64,000 nt of DNA from Fibrobacter sp. UWB10 (GTDB lineage: Bacteria > Fibrobacterota > Fibrobacteria > Fibrobacterales > Fibrobacteraceae): NCBI RefSeq assembly GCF_900182935.1, contig NZ_FXUE01000001.1, positions 62,001 to 126,000 on the forward strand, read 5' to 3'. Position numbers and translations under genes: made by a program. Positions 1 through 9,334 of this stretch are shown here, piece after piece. The notes beneath the pieces were generated by a model that did no database searches, was not told the DNA's origin, and saw nothing but the letters and a program-made list of their open reading frames with translations. How positions within the stretch are numbered: the stretch's first letter is position 1; each line of letters begins with the position of its first letter.

Positions 1-2
1 TT

Positions 3-857
3 GTGCCCAACGCCATTCTTTTGAGTTTCTGGCATGCGGACTTTCCCATTACCTACGTGCAACGCCCCGTGACAAACAAGTTCGGCCGTACGCTAGGCAT
101 TTTGGCGAAGAAGGTCGCCTTCTGGTACGCTAGACAAGAATTCAAGCATTTTGACGGCATCCAGGTTTCTTGCGACGAAGTCCTGAAGCGCCTCGAAAAG
201 AATCGCCTGCCCAAATCGCACTGGATTCCGCTCGGTTGCGATATTCAGATGTTCTCGCCCGCAAAACGCGACGAAGCGCTTGTTCAGAAATTAAAAGCCG
301 GAAAACCGGAACGACTCACTATCTTTTTCCCGCATCGTTTTTGCGAAGAAAAGGGAATCGAGCTCTTGTTGGGCGCCTACCCCCTGATTGCAGAAAAGCT
401 GGGATGCGAACCGGCGCTTGTCTTTGCCGGCACAGGCCCGTACCTGCCGCAGGTCGAAGAAGCGGTCAAGAAGCATTCTCACATTCAATACGCCGGATTC
501 ATTTCGTCGATCGATGAAATGGCAAGACATTACGCCAGCGTAGACATGGGACTGGCCCTTTCGGGCTGGGAAACCTTCGGGCTTTCGATTCTGGAAAGCA
601 TGGCCTGCGGAAACGCCCAAATTGGGGCAAGCACAGGCGCCGCTGCTGAACATGTGCTGAACTCAGGTGCTGGCGTTGTCTTGAAAAAGCGCACGCCCGA
701 AGCCCTGGCAGACGCCATTGTAGAACTTTACCGTTCGGACCTGAGCCAAAAGAAGGCAAACGCCCGAACCTACGCCGAAAAATTTAGTTGGAACGATTGC
801 TTTAAGCGGCAATTGGACCTTTACAAACAAATTTATAATCAAAAGAGGAAATCATGA
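3..857 (+). CDS. GT4-type glycosyltransferase, 5' end outside the window
   Basis: The reading frame is open to the left edge, and the product lacks most of the N-terminal Rossmann domain normal for GT-B enzymes, so the gene is cut by the window border; the GTG at base 3 is unlikely to be the real start. What remains is the C-terminal, nucleotide-sugar-binding half of a retaining family 4 glycosyltransferase. It includes a donor-loop segment with FAGTGP and the family's E-x7-E motif (GWETFGLSILE, Glu190 and Glu198 in this fragment). Such enzymes move a sugar from an activated donor to a lipid, glycan or protein acceptor in the cytoplasm. The acceptor cannot be told. The stop overlaps the next start by ATGA, so the two genes are probably co-translated. 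Confidence 0.85.
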   Translation: MPNAILLSFWHADFPITYVQRPVTNKFGRTLGILAKKVAFWYARQEFKHFDGIQVSCDEVLKRLEKNRLPKSHWIPLGCDIQMFSPAKRDEALVQKLKAGKPERLTIFFPHRFCEEKGIELLLGAYPLIAEKLGCEPALVFAGTGPYLPQVEEAVKKHSHIQYAGFISSIDEMARHYASVDMGLALSGWETFGLSILESMACGNAQIGASTGAAAEHVLNSGAGVVLKKRTPEALADAIVELYRSDLSQKKANARTYAEKFSWNDCFKRQLDLYKQIYNQKRKS

Positions 858-1171
858 TCCGTCACATTGTATTTTGGAAATTGAAGAGTGAAGCTGAAGG
901 TGCTTCTGCAAAAGAAAACGGCCAGAAGATGGTCGATGCATTCCACGCTTTGGCCGGAAAGATTCCTGGTCTCTTGAGCATTGAATCGGGTTTGAACTTT
1001 AACAAGGCCGAACTGGGCAACGGGGATGTAGAATACGATGTCGCACTCGACACTACATTCCACACCAAAGCAGCACTCGACATTTACCAGAACCATCCGG
1101 AACATTTGGCAATTGTATCGTTTGTTAAAAAAGTCGTAACAGAACGCCATGCAGTTGATTTCGAGTTCTAA
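854..1171 (+). CDS. Dabb family stress-responsive alpha/beta-barrel protein
   Basis: This 105-residue protein begins MIRHIVFWKLK and has the length and pattern of a single Dabb (dimeric alpha/beta barrel) domain: an N-terminal strand with a His, a Gly-Leu-hydrophobic stretch after the first helix, and a YQNHPEHLAIVSFV segment near the end. Members form small dimeric barrels. Some are enzymes or stress proteins, most have no known reaction, and none is assigned here. The ATG overlaps the upstream glycosyltransferase stop (ATGA), so it is probably translated from the same message. No terminator is visible after it. Confidence 0.8.
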   Translation: MIRHIVFWKLKSEAEGASAKENGQKMVDAFHALAGKIPGLLSIESGLNFNKAELGNGDVEYDVALDTTFHTKAALDIYQNHPEHLAIVSFVKKVVTERHAVDFEF

Positions 1172-1212
1172 TCGTTGAGCTTGGAAAAAACTCATTTTAT
1201 TTTGTAAGACTC

Positions 1213-1242
1213 ACGACAAATCTCATTTCTTTTTGCTAAATT
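1213..1242 (+). promoter_or_regulatory. Putative promoter placed for a leaderless transcript
   Basis: A TAAATT -10 hexamer at 1237-1242 lies exactly 7 bases before the ATG at 1250. An ACGACA -35-like element sits 18 bases upstream at 1213-1218. No Shine-Dalgarno sequence fits in the gap. The same geometry recurs at other genes in this window. Confidence 0.4.
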
Positions 1243-1249
1243 ATTGAAT

Positions 1250-1744
1250 ATGGTTCAATACAGTCAAACTTCATGGCAGGAATATACTCTGGCAAATTTG
1301 CTGGAGACCATGCGCTATGCGCCCATGAACGTGACTATCGGAAAATCCCCCGTTGTACACTATACGCTGCCCAAGGCAATCGAAGCTGGCGAAATCGTAC
1401 GCTACACTGTTGTAGTCGGGTTCCGCAAGATTTGCTGGACGGGCCGCATTAGTGCAATCAACAAGGGCAAAATCATGGTCCGCCTGGACAAGGGTCCTTT
1501 CCGCGGATTCAATGCGAGCCACGAATTTGTAGACGAAGGCAATTTGACCGCCTGCTACGACGACTTTTCTTTCCAAGGATTCAGCGAATTCCCGGAAGAA
1601 GCTTTTGCAAAAGTGATGGACAACGCTTCGATTGTTTACGCTGTGGCTAGCCGTAAGGACGCCCGCGATACTCTCGCAGCCATCGAAAGCAAGAAACAGA
1701 CCCAAGGGTTCAGCGCCATCGACCAATCCGCTACCGCCGGATAG
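1250..1744 (+). CDS. SRPBCC-like (START/Bet v1-like) domain protein
   Basis: I chose the ATG at 1250; a TTG two codons upstream is the alternative. The 164-residue product has a central segment resembling SRPBCC-family proteins: a Trp/Arg-rich strand followed by KGPFRGFNASHEF and an acidic strand pair, comparable to the GPFRxWxHxHxF pattern in ligand-binding cyclase/aromatase-like members. That fold binds hydrophobic ligands in a deep pocket. The assignment rests on pattern recall, so it is moderate. The gene sits 14 bases before ubiD and may be in its operon. There is no signal peptide, so it should be cytoplasmic. Confidence 0.55.
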   Translation: MVQYSQTSWQEYTLANLLETMRYAPMNVTIGKSPVVHYTLPKAIEAGEIVRYTVVVGFRKICWTGRISAINKGKIMVRLDKGPFRGFNASHEFVDEGNLTACYDDFSFQGFSEFPEEAFAKVMDNASIVYAVASRKDARDTLAAIESKKQTQGFSAIDQSATAG

Positions 1745-1758
1745 CAGCGGAGATTTCC

Positions 1759-3612
1759 ATGTACAGAAACCTGGAACAGGCACTGCTAGATCTTGAACGA
1801 GCAGGCATGCTCAAGCGCATTCAGCGCGAGGTGGACCCGTACTTGGAAATGGCCGAAATTGCCCGCCAGGCATTTGAAAACAAGGGACCGGCCATTCTTT
1901 TCGAACATGTGAAAGGAAGCCCGTTCAGGGCCGTTTGCAATATCTTTGGCACGCAGGAACGGCTTGATTTTCTGTTCCGCGACACCCTGAAAGGGACTCA
2001 AACCGCGGTCCTGTTCAAGTCGAATCCGGTCGAATTCTTTAAGCACGCCTCGCCCGCCAAGCTTTTAAGAGCCGCACGCACAGGCCTGCATTCACTCCCG
2101 AAAAAAAGCGGAAGCCTTAAGGATTTTAAGGAATGCAAGCTTTCGGACTTGCCGCAAATTGTCTGCTGGCCTAATGACGGCGGTGCCTTCTTGACGCTCC
2201 CGCAGGTAGCGACCCGACCCGCCGAGAACGCCTCGATTATGACGACGAATATGGGCATGTACCGCGTGCAGATTTCGGGAAACGATTACGCCAGCAACGA
2301 ATGCGGGCTCCATTACCAAATCAAGCGCGACATCGCTAGGCACCACCAGAAAGCGATTGAAGAAGGCAGACCGCTTAAGGTCAGCATCTTTATCGGTGGC
2401 ACGCCCGCGCAGACGGTGGCAGCCGTCATGCCCATGCCCGAAAACCTGAGCGAGCTCCTGTTTGCAGGTATGCTCGGCGGCAAGCGTTTCCGTTACTTTA
2501 TTCACGACGGCTACCTGGTTTCGAGCGATGCGGACTTTTGCATTCTGGGCGAACTCCAGCCGGATTTAAAGCCCGAAGGCCCTTTCGGCGATCACATTGG
2601 CTACTATTCCGATAGGCACCCGTTCCCGTATCTCAAGATCGAAAAAGTCTTGTGCAAGAAGAACGCGATCTACCCCTTTACCGTCGTAGGGCGCCCGCCG
2701 CAAGAAGACACCTTATTCGGAAGCTTTATTCACCAGATTACAAAGCCCATGGTGCCCGCCTCGATTCCGGGGCTTGTGGCGCTCCACGCCGTCGATGACG
2801 CCGGCGTACACCCGCTTTGCCTAGCGCTTGCCCACGAACGCTTTAGGCCCTACGCCAAGCCCGAAGACCGCGAGCCGCTCGAACTCCTGAAGACGGCAAA
2901 CGCTATTCTCGGATTCAATCAGGCAAGCCTGACCAAGTACCTTTTGATTGCCGCCGCCGAAGACGAAGAGGCCGGCCATAAAATCGACGTCAACGACGTT
3001 GCCGGATTCTTCGGGCATGTGCTGGAGCGAATCGACTTTAGCCGCGACTTGCATTTTGAAACCAGCACCAGCATCGACACGCTTGACTACACCGGAAGCA
3101 AACTGAATCACGGTTCCAAGCTGACACTTGCTGCCGCAGGCTTAAAGAAACGCGAACTGCGCCACAATCCCGAAGATTTGCAATCACTCAAGATCCCGGG
3201 AATTACCTCGGCCAAGATTCCGATGCCAGGCGTCATCGTTTTGCAAGGCCCCGCTTACGATAGCTCTGGCCGCGAAAACTTCATCGCAGAAATCGAAGAG
3301 GCGCTCGCTCACTGGGAATTCCGCGAGAATTATCCCTGGATTTCGATTGTCGACTCAGAACTCGATTCTTCTCTGGACACTAGCAATCTTCGCGATTTCT
3401 TGTGGCTAACCTTTACACGTTCTGATCCGGCAAAGGATGTTTTCGGTTATCAAGCCCGCATGAGCGAAAAGCACTGGGCATGCGAAGCCCCGTTGATCGT
3501 GGACGCTCGTATCAAGCCGCATCATCAGAAAGCGCTTACCGTGCCTGCAGAAATTCGAGAACAAGCGCATCAAGTTTTGGAGGAAGAAAAAGTTTTTGGG
3601 GGTTGTAAATGA
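1759..3612 (+). CDS. ubiD: UbiD family (prenylated-FMN) decarboxylase
   Basis: The 617-residue protein has the UbiD family layout: an N-terminal FMN-like domain, the central PEGPFGDHIGYYS segment matching the family's PEGPFGE-type active-site loop, and a TVVGRPPQEDT segment typical of the group. UbiD enzymes use prenylated FMN, made by UbiX, to decarboxylate aromatic or unsaturated acids. The longer relatives of this size act in menaquinone synthesis, so a quinone role is a reasonable inference in an organism with complex I. No ubiX lies nearby. The start follows a weak purine-rich site (AGCGGAGA). The stop overlaps the next ATG by ATGA. Confidence 0.88.
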   Translation: MYRNLEQALLDLERAGMLKRIQREVDPYLEMAEIARQAFENKGPAILFEHVKGSPFRAVCNIFGTQERLDFLFRDTLKGTQTAVLFKSNPVEFFKHASPAKLLRAARTGLHSLPKKSGSLKDFKECKLSDLPQIVCWPNDGGAFLTLPQVATRPAENASIMTTNMGMYRVQISGNDYASNECGLHYQIKRDIARHHQKAIEEGRPLKVSIFIGGTPAQTVAAVMPMPENLSELLFAGMLGGKRFRYFIHDGYLVSSDADFCILGELQPDLKPEGPFGDHIGYYSDRHPFPYLKIEKVLCKKNAIYPFTVVGRPPQEDTLFGSFIHQITKPMVPASIPGLVALHAVDDAGVHPLCLALAHERFRPYAKPEDREPLELLKTANAILGFNQASLTKYLLIAAAEDEEAGHKIDVNDVAGFFGHVLERIDFSRDLHFETSTSIDTLDYTGSKLNHGSKLTLAAAGLKKRELRHNPEDLQSLKIPGITSAKIPMPGVIVLQGPAYDSSGRENFIAEIEEALAHWEFRENYPWISIVDSELDSSLDTSNLRDFLWLTFTRSDPAKDVFGYQARMSEKHWACEAPLIVDARIKPHHQKALTVPAEIREQAHQVLEEEKVFGGCK

Positions 3613-5249
3613 AACGTTTTTGTTGGATAACCGTACTTTTTTTGAGTTTTGCATCGTTTGCCTTTGCAGATCATGTCTGCGGGACATCCATCATGATGGA
3701 AAACTTTTTAAACAACAAAAACAAGTCCTTCTCGCATTTCAAATATTCTAAACCGAGCGCTCTCGAGTCTGCAACAGCCTGCACAGATTCAGACCTTTAT
3801 GATAGCGTTTACACTCGCACTACAAAACATTTCGAAATTTTCTATACGCTCGAAGGCCCGCACAAAACGACTAAGGCCTACATTGACTCGCTAGAAAAAG
3901 CCCTTGAATACGCATGGGACTTTCATGTGAACAAATCGGGAATGCGCCCTCCTAAAGGGTACTTCGAAACGCATCAATACCAAAAGTCAACACAGAGTGA
4001 CCTTTATCCGGTTGAAGTGATAGACCTATCCATGTTACGCAACGCCAAGGAGCTCCTCAATGGCGAAACCTGCGATTTGTGTTTCGGGCTCACACTTCTC
4101 ATGAATGACGACGAAAGCGTCCTGCTGATAGAAAACGATTTTAGGCATGGAGTGGAGAAAGCCTCAACCATTGATACAGCCCATGTCAATGGAAAGTCCT
4201 GCCCATACATTAGCCCCACAGAAGATTTCACGAACCCGATTTATAATTATTCTTACGCTAAAAACTTTATGCCAGCGCTCCGCGTGACGGCGGTTCATGA
4301 GCTTTACCACGCCATTCAATTTCGCTATTTGAACACCTCTGTGAACTTCTGGTTCGAAGCATCGGCTTCGGGAGTTGAAGAAGTTGCGGCTCCAGATGTC
4401 GATGACTATTTCGAACACCTTTCGTATGTGGCAAACAGAGTCGGGCAACCCTACCCCACTCTTGCCAAACCTTACGGCGCAAGCGTCTTGTTCTTGTACC
4501 TGAACAACCATGTGGGCAGCGACATAAACAGACTTATCTGGGAAAACTTTACGAAAGAACCCAACAAAAATTTCCAGTACCAATTAACGCAAGTCGCAAA
4601 GAAAAAGGGTCTTTCAGCTGATTCCTTGTTCCACGACTTCGCAGTCAGACTTTCGTTTGCGGGCGATCGAAGCAAACTTGTCGATTCTACGTTCTTGATT
4701 GCAGACGATCAAACAAAATGGCCCCAATTCAAGACGACACCTCAAACCGGAAATTTCGAAGCACTCCCTCTTGACTATGTAGCCTACTATTATAACACGA
4801 ACGGAACGCCCGATTTGTCCAATTTTGAAGGAAAGGCCTCGGCGGTCGCAATTTATCCGGATTCCTACAAGATTCGATTCTTGCCAACAACGAACAGCAT
4901 CGATTCTGTCAAGACCGAATTTTTACGCCAAGGAACTCCAGATTCTACCATCTGGGTTTTCAGCCGTTTTTTCGAAGACGACTTGATTCCGACCGTATTA
5001 AAGGATTCTACGCTACGAGCCTACCCCACCCCTTGGCGCCAAGGCCCGCTTTGCTTTACTCCGCTTCCGCGTAACAAAGATTATATTGAGCTCCGTAATC
5101 GCCGCGGTAACCTGATTACCAAAATCAAGTATAACGGCAGTACGCATTGCATTGACGAAAGCGAAGTCAAATCGCTTTTTGCGCCAGGAATATACCGCTT
5201 TAGAATTGAAAATAGCGGTAAGTTGAAAGACTTTATAATTGTTTATTAA
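3609..5249 (+). CDS. Secreted HExxH putative metalloprotease (MXAN_6640-like)
   Basis: The 546-residue product starts with a Sec signal peptide (hydrophobic run ending near AFA-D at about residue 21). It carries a zinc-protease motif HELYH at residues 230-234, followed 16 residues later by Glu250 in FWFEASASG, a candidate third ligand. This arrangement, with the later KPYGASVLFLYL segment, recalls the MXAN_6640 group of putative exported metalloproteases. The substrate is unknown. The start is translationally coupled to ubiD, although their functions look unrelated. The stop overlaps the convergent GH57 gene by 4 bases, leaving no room for a terminator between them. Confidence 0.7.
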   Translation: MKRFCWITVLFLSFASFAFADHVCGTSIMMENFLNNKNKSFSHFKYSKPSALESATACTDSDLYDSVYTRTTKHFEIFYTLEGPHKTTKAYIDSLEKALEYAWDFHVNKSGMRPPKGYFETHQYQKSTQSDLYPVEVIDLSMLRNAKELLNGETCDLCFGLTLLMNDDESVLLIENDFRHGVEKASTIDTAHVNGKSCPYISPTEDFTNPIYNYSYAKNFMPALRVTAVHELYHAIQFRYLNTSVNFWFEASASGVEEVAAPDVDDYFEHLSYVANRVGQPYPTLAKPYGASVLFLYLNNHVGSDINRLIWENFTKEPNKNFQYQLTQVAKKKGLSADSLFHDFAVRLSFAGDRSKLVDSTFLIADDQTKWPQFKTTPQTGNFEALPLDYVAYYYNTNGTPDLSNFEGKASAVAIYPDSYKIRFLPTTNSIDSVKTEFLRQGTPDSTIWVFSRFFEDDLIPTVLKDSTLRAYPTPWRQGPLCFTPLPRNKDYIELRNRRGNLITKIKYNGSTHCIDESEVKSLFAPGIYRFRIENSGKLKDFIIVY

Positions 5250-6844
5250 AGCCAGCTGAAAATATTGTTCGTCTTTTCGAGACCGGGCAATATGGAGCTT
5301 GCGGCAGGCTTATCCGTATTGCGGAGAATTGCCTTGCAGGCTTCGGCAAACAGTTCATGTCCGTTATTGTAGTGGTCGTCGAGACGGCGACGAGCATAGC
5401 CTTCTGCGGAATGGTTGTGAATCATGAACGCCCAGTCCGAAGACTGGAACAGCATGAGTTCGCGTTCCATCTGCTTAATGTAGCGGGTCAAGAGTTTTCC
5501 TCGCGGAGACCCCTCGCCCATCTTTTCGCGAATAGATATCAAATGATCAATCATCGCCCGCATACGATACGATTGCGGGTAATACTTGTCCGTTTCACCG
5601 TTAATCCAAACGGAGCCGAAACCGCCTTCGCCCCAGCTGGAGAAAGCCGGCTCATGCACATCGGGGTCCGCAGAATTAGTCATCACCTGGTCTGCGCCCG
5701 CAAATTCAATCACCGACGAAGAGGCTGCACGCATCAGCATTTCTTCGAGGAATATCGGGCCTTCAAACCACCAGTGGCCAAAAAGTTCAGCATCGTAGGG
5801 ACAAAGCATGGCTGCCTTGTGGCCTTCCATGTTCACCAGCAATTCCGAAATGGTGGCTTCGCGGTTTACCACAAAAAGTCGCGCATGGTCTTCGGCGAGT
5901 TTCATGGCATTCCACGGGCGGTAAATTTCTTTGTGTTCGCCACCGGTAATGCGCTTGTACTTAAAGCCAGAATCAATCGGAGTATCGCCGGCAAAGAAGT
6001 ATTCGCCCAAATAATCACGCGGGCGTTCTCTGGCGATATCCGTAAAGAATTCACGGTACTCGGGGTGGCCCGGATAACCTGTACGGCGGCTCCAGACCTC
6101 CATGGAACTTTTCTGTTCGCGGCCCATGCAGTAAAGCCCCTGCGTGGTACGCAGCGGCGTGAACACGCCGTACTTGGGCGGAGGCGACGCCAGCAAGGCG
6201 CCATGGGTCTCTAAGAAGAAATAATGCAGGCCGAATTCGGCAAGGTACTTGTCGAGTCCCGGGAAGTAGCCGCATTCAGGAAGCCACACGCCCATGGGCT
6301 TACGGCCAAAAGCGCGCTCGAACGTTCGCACTGTGACATCGAGCTGCATGCGAATAGATTCCGGATCGCTCTGGTATGCCGGCAAGAACGGGTGCGTGCC
6401 CACGCAAGTGAGCAAGTTCAACTTTCCAGCCTTTTCAAGCTCCAGGAATTCCGCAAGCAAGTTGCGATGGATGCGATTTTCCCACAAGTCAATCAGCGTG
6501 TGCTGACGCGAAAGGTAAAAATGAGAGAGAGTCTCTAAATCCGTGCCCGCGTTGCGGGCCACTTCTTTTTCAATCAGCTTAAGTTGCTGTTTCAAATGGT
6601 CCGAAAACTTGTTCAGCAAGCTTTCGTCCGAAAGCATTTCAATCAGCGGAGGAGAAACGCTTAAATTGAGCGTCCCGGGCACACCCTTTTCCAAGAGACG
6701 GCGCATGGCCTGCACCAAGGGCAGGTAGGTTTCTGCAATAGCTTCAAACAGCCAATTCTCTTCGAAAAAGCGTGTATAATCCGGATGCCGCACAAAAGGT
6801 AAATGTGCGTGCATCAGGAAAATGATTTTTCCGGGAGCTCCCAT
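5246..6844 (-). CDS. GH57 1,4-alpha-glucan branching enzyme (DUF1957 type)
   Basis: The 532-residue protein shows the GH57 signatures in order: HAHLPF at residues 12-17, VWLPECGY with the candidate nucleophile Glu190, and CPYDAELFGHWWFEGP with the candidate acid/base Asp351. The length and the C-terminal helical part match bacterial GH57 branching enzymes, which cut alpha-1,4 glucan and rejoin it as alpha-1,6 branches. A cytoplasmic role in glycogen metabolism is therefore likely; there is no signal peptide. It follows the DUF4912 gene by 9 bases on the same strand, a pairing I recall from other bacteria. Confidence 0.88.
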   Translation of the reverse strand: MGAPGKIIFLMHAHLPFVRHPDYTRFFEENWLFEAIAETYLPLVQAMRRLLEKGVPGTLNLSVSPPLIEMLSDESLLNKFSDHLKQQLKLIEKEVARNAGTDLETLSHFYLSRQHTLIDLWENRIHRNLLAEFLELEKAGKLNLLTCVGTHPFLPAYQSDPESIRMQLDVTVRTFERAFGRKPMGVWLPECGYFPGLDKYLAEFGLHYFFLETHGALLASPPPKYGVFTPLRTTQGLYCMGREQKSSMEVWSRRTGYPGHPEYREFFTDIARERPRDYLGEYFFAGDTPIDSGFKYKRITGGEHKEIYRPWNAMKLAEDHARLFVVNREATISELLVNMEGHKAAMLCPYDAELFGHWWFEGPIFLEEMLMRAASSSVIEFAGADQVMTNSADPDVHEPAFSSWGEGGFGSVWINGETDKYYPQSYRMRAMIDHLISIREKMGEGSPRGKLLTRYIKQMERELMLFQSSDWAFMIHNHSAEGYARRRLDDHYNNGHELFAEACKAILRNTDKPAASSILPGLEKTNNIFSWL

Positions 6845-6853
6845 TAAAACGGA

Positions 6854-8068
6854 TTACTCCGTGCGCTTCACGACAATCGGAACGATCGTGGTCGGGAAAT
6901 CGCCATCCTTGTCGGTCGCAAACACCGGAATGATCTTGGTAGAATCCGGCAAGTCTTCTTCAAAGCTGAAGGTGCCATCCGGGTTCAGCGGGAACGGTTC
7001 GCCGCGCACCTGGAGGTGTGCATCCGGACGAGTTCCGCCGTAAACGATCAAGCGAGTCTTGACCCACAGGAAGAAATCCTTACCGTAGTTCACGGAATCC
7101 TTAGCGACTTCGATGTTGTTCGACTGGAGGGCAGCGCTAGAAAGGGCGCCCGAGAACATCGATTCCGAAGAGCTACCAAAGTTACCGCCAAGCTTCTTGA
7201 GCCAAGATTCAGCCGTCTGGCTAGAGAATCCGGAACTCATGAAGTTGCCGAGCGTGTTGCCACCGAGAGAAGCCTTGGCAAAGGCATCGTCTTCGGCAGG
7301 AGCGGCTGCGGACTTGTCAAAAGTCATGACCGGAGCCGATTCCACAATGGGCATAAAGTTCTTGCCGGATACGGCACCGAGAACGGCGACGCAGGCCTTG
7401 CCGGCGGTATTTTCGACATACCAGCTACGGGCATTTGCCGGAACTTCGACATCGCGGAACTTGCGCTTCTTGCCGCGCTGCACCGTAAGGTCATCGGCAA
7501 TGTCGAACAGACGAAGAACGATTTTCCCCTTACCGTGCTTCGCTTCGTTAATTCTGTTTTCGGACACTTCCCAGAAGGCGTGCATCCAGTTCGGGTCCTT
7601 CTGCATGAGCACCAGGTATTCGGCGTCAAAGGACTGTGCCATTTTGGCGACATCTTTTTCGGACACCTTAGCCCTAGGCTTTCTTGCAACCGGCTTTGCA
7701 GGCACAGCCTTTACGGCAGGCTTGATAGCGGGCTTTGCAACAGGCTTTACTGCAGGCTTAACAGCCGGTTTAGCGGCGGGTTTAACAGCGGGCTTTGCAG
7801 CAACCTTAGCGGCAGGCTTTTCAGCAGCTTTTGGAGCAGCGGCCTTCGTTGCAGTCTTTTTCGCGGCGACCTTTTTCACTTCGTCCGAAATCTTGGAAAC
7901 CTTCGTTGCAGCAGCCTTCTTCACCTTGGCTACGGCTTTTACAGCCTTTTCTTCAGCATCCTTCATCGTCTTAAGGGTTGCGGTCTTTTTGGCAGCGACC
8001 TTCGCCACCTTTTCCTTTACCACAGCCTTAATTTTCGACTTTGTTTCTGTTTCTTTTTTTATAGCCAT
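6854..8068 (-). CDS. DUF4912 protein with Lys/Ala/Pro-rich N-terminal tail
   Basis: Residues 1 to about 145 are built almost only from Lys, Ala, Val and Pro, first as histone H1-like KKxA blocks and then as about ten KPAxKPA repeats. The rest is a DUF4912 domain (EYLVLMQKDPNWMHAFWEVS onward) with a C-terminal strand-rich part ending in VRGEPFPLNPDGTFSFEEDL. DUF4912 has a beta-sandwich look and no proved function. Neighbouring GH57 genes elsewhere hint at glucan metabolism. The tail could bind DNA, RNA or an acidic polymer. The plus strand across this gene is also open because of the GC-rich repeats, which is a by-product. Confidence 0.8.
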   Translation of the reverse strand: MAIKKETETKSKIKAVVKEKVAKVAAKKTATLKTMKDAEEKAVKAVAKVKKAAATKVSKISDEVKKVAAKKTATKAAAPKAAEKPAAKVAAKPAVKPAAKPAVKPAVKPVAKPAIKPAVKAVPAKPVARKPRAKVSEKDVAKMAQSFDAEYLVLMQKDPNWMHAFWEVSENRINEAKHGKGKIVLRLFDIADDLTVQRGKKRKFRDVEVPANARSWYVENTAGKACVAVLGAVSGKNFMPIVESAPVMTFDKSAAAPAEDDAFAKASLGGNTLGNFMSSGFSSQTAESWLKKLGGNFGSSSESMFSGALSSAALQSNNIEVAKDSVNYGKDFFLWVKTRLIVYGGTRPDAHLQVRGEPFPLNPDGTFSFEEDLPDSTKIIPVFATDKDGDFPTTIVPIVVKRTE

Positions 8069-8092
8069 ACTAGGCCTCCTTCATTAAAAATC

Positions 8093-9334
8093 CTACCTGC
8101 GCTCCTGGCCCCATGTAGCAATACCGGTGAGACCAATACGGAGCCCGATAAACGTTTCTTCCCATTCTGTTTTAGAATCGGAGAAGCGCTTGCCCCCTTG
8201 CAATGCAATATCGATTGTGGTGCCCTTGCGGCCCAGCGGGAATCCGCCACCGAGCGAGCCACCCACTTCATAAACATCCTTGATGTACCAATTTCTGTAC
8301 CATGCTCCGGCGCGATAACTAATTCGGCTCCAGTAAGCATCATAGAACAGCGGAGATCCATCAAACTGGTAACCAAGCGACACCATGTAATCTGTCTGGG
8401 TTTCAGTTTCTTCGGGCATGTTCCAACCACCCGCGATATTCTGAATATCCTTGTCCCAAATGCGCCAAGTCAAATCCATCATGACATTGTGACGCTTTGC
8501 CAAGCGGTAATTGACGCCTGTGGCAAGCATTGCCGGCACATCAATTTCGCGCTTAGAATGGGTCGATACAATCGAATCCAGTTCGCTGAATCTAAAGTCA
8601 TAATCCAGCGAATTGACCAAGGTATAACCGGTCGTATACGACAAGAAATACGATGCCATCTTACCGCGATACTGGATAGCTCCCGTATAGTAAGCCGGGT
8701 GATGCTTGATTTCCCAATCGCCTTCAACATGGTCAGAAAGATTGCTTGCATCTGCAGCCCAAGTTTCAGAAGATTCCAGGTCGTCGTAACTAGGACCAAT
8801 CGTCAAATCACGAGAAATATTGCCCATTACAACGTGCGCAGACGCACCCACAGAAAGGGAACGGAAGAACGGCAAACGAACCGCATAAGTCGGAACGAGT
8901 TCGTAGACGCTACCCTTGTATTCAATTTTGGAATCAGTCGTCGCATTTTTATTTTCGAATTCATCGTTCAGAGAAGACGAATAATGCTGCCACAACGAAA
9001 GACCCATTGCACCGAACATGCCCATAGGGAACGAAAAGTTCATGGACGGAAGCGTCATGCCGGAATACGCATAATGCTTACCCCCGTTACGGGCTGCATC
9101 GAGTTCCATAGCAAAGTTCAGGTTAAAAACCACCTTCGCATCAAAAGCCATTCGTGCCGGGTTCACGACAGACAAGCCTTCGGCATCGCCCGTTTTGGCA
9201 TTACCGGCAAAACCGCGTGCCGCCGCAGACGTAACACCACCCATCACCTGTTCTTCGCCCAAGGCATCAAGCCCGATCATCGAAGAAAAAGCAAAACTCG
9301 TAAAAGCACCTAATGCAAGCAGAAATTTTTTCAT
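8093..9334 (-). CDS. FadL/PorV-like outer-membrane beta-barrel protein
   Basis: This 413-residue protein has a signal peptide (MKKFLLALGAFTSFAFS). Its N-terminus contains SAAARGFAGNAKTGDAEGLS and then NPARMAF, the ARG-x-AG...DA...NPA pattern typical of the FadL/OmpP1/PorV barrel fold. Alternating aromatic strands continue to the end. It probably sits in the outer membrane as a transporter or secretion-associated barrel; the substrate is unknown. Its ATG overlaps the upstream lipoprotein stop (TAATG), so the pair is probably made together and may act together. Confidence 0.72.
   Translation of the reverse strand: MKKFLLALGAFTSFAFSSMIGLDALGEEQVMGGVTSAAARGFAGNAKTGDAEGLSVVNPARMAFDAKVVFNLNFAMELDAARNGGKHYAYSGMTLPSMNFSFPMGMFGAMGLSLWQHYSSSLNDEFENKNATTDSKIEYKGSVYELVPTYAVRLPFFRSLSVGASAHVVMGNISRDLTIGPSYDDLESSETWAADASNLSDHVEGDWEIKHHPAYYTGAIQYRGKMASYFLSYTTGYTLVNSLDYDFRFSELDSIVSTHSKREIDVPAMLATGVNYRLAKRHNVMMDLTWRIWDKDIQNIAGGWNMPEETETQTDYMVSLGYQFDGSPLFYDAYWSRISYRAGAWYRNWYIKDVYEVGGSLGGGFPLGRKGTTIDIALQGGKRFSDSKTEWEETFIGLRIGLTGIATWGQERR

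Noticed and set aside
7016-9313. Long plus-strand open frame across the DUF4912 and FadL-like genes
   Set aside because: It runs antisense to two well-supported genes, with low-complexity product caused by the Lys/Ala repeats; no ribosome site.
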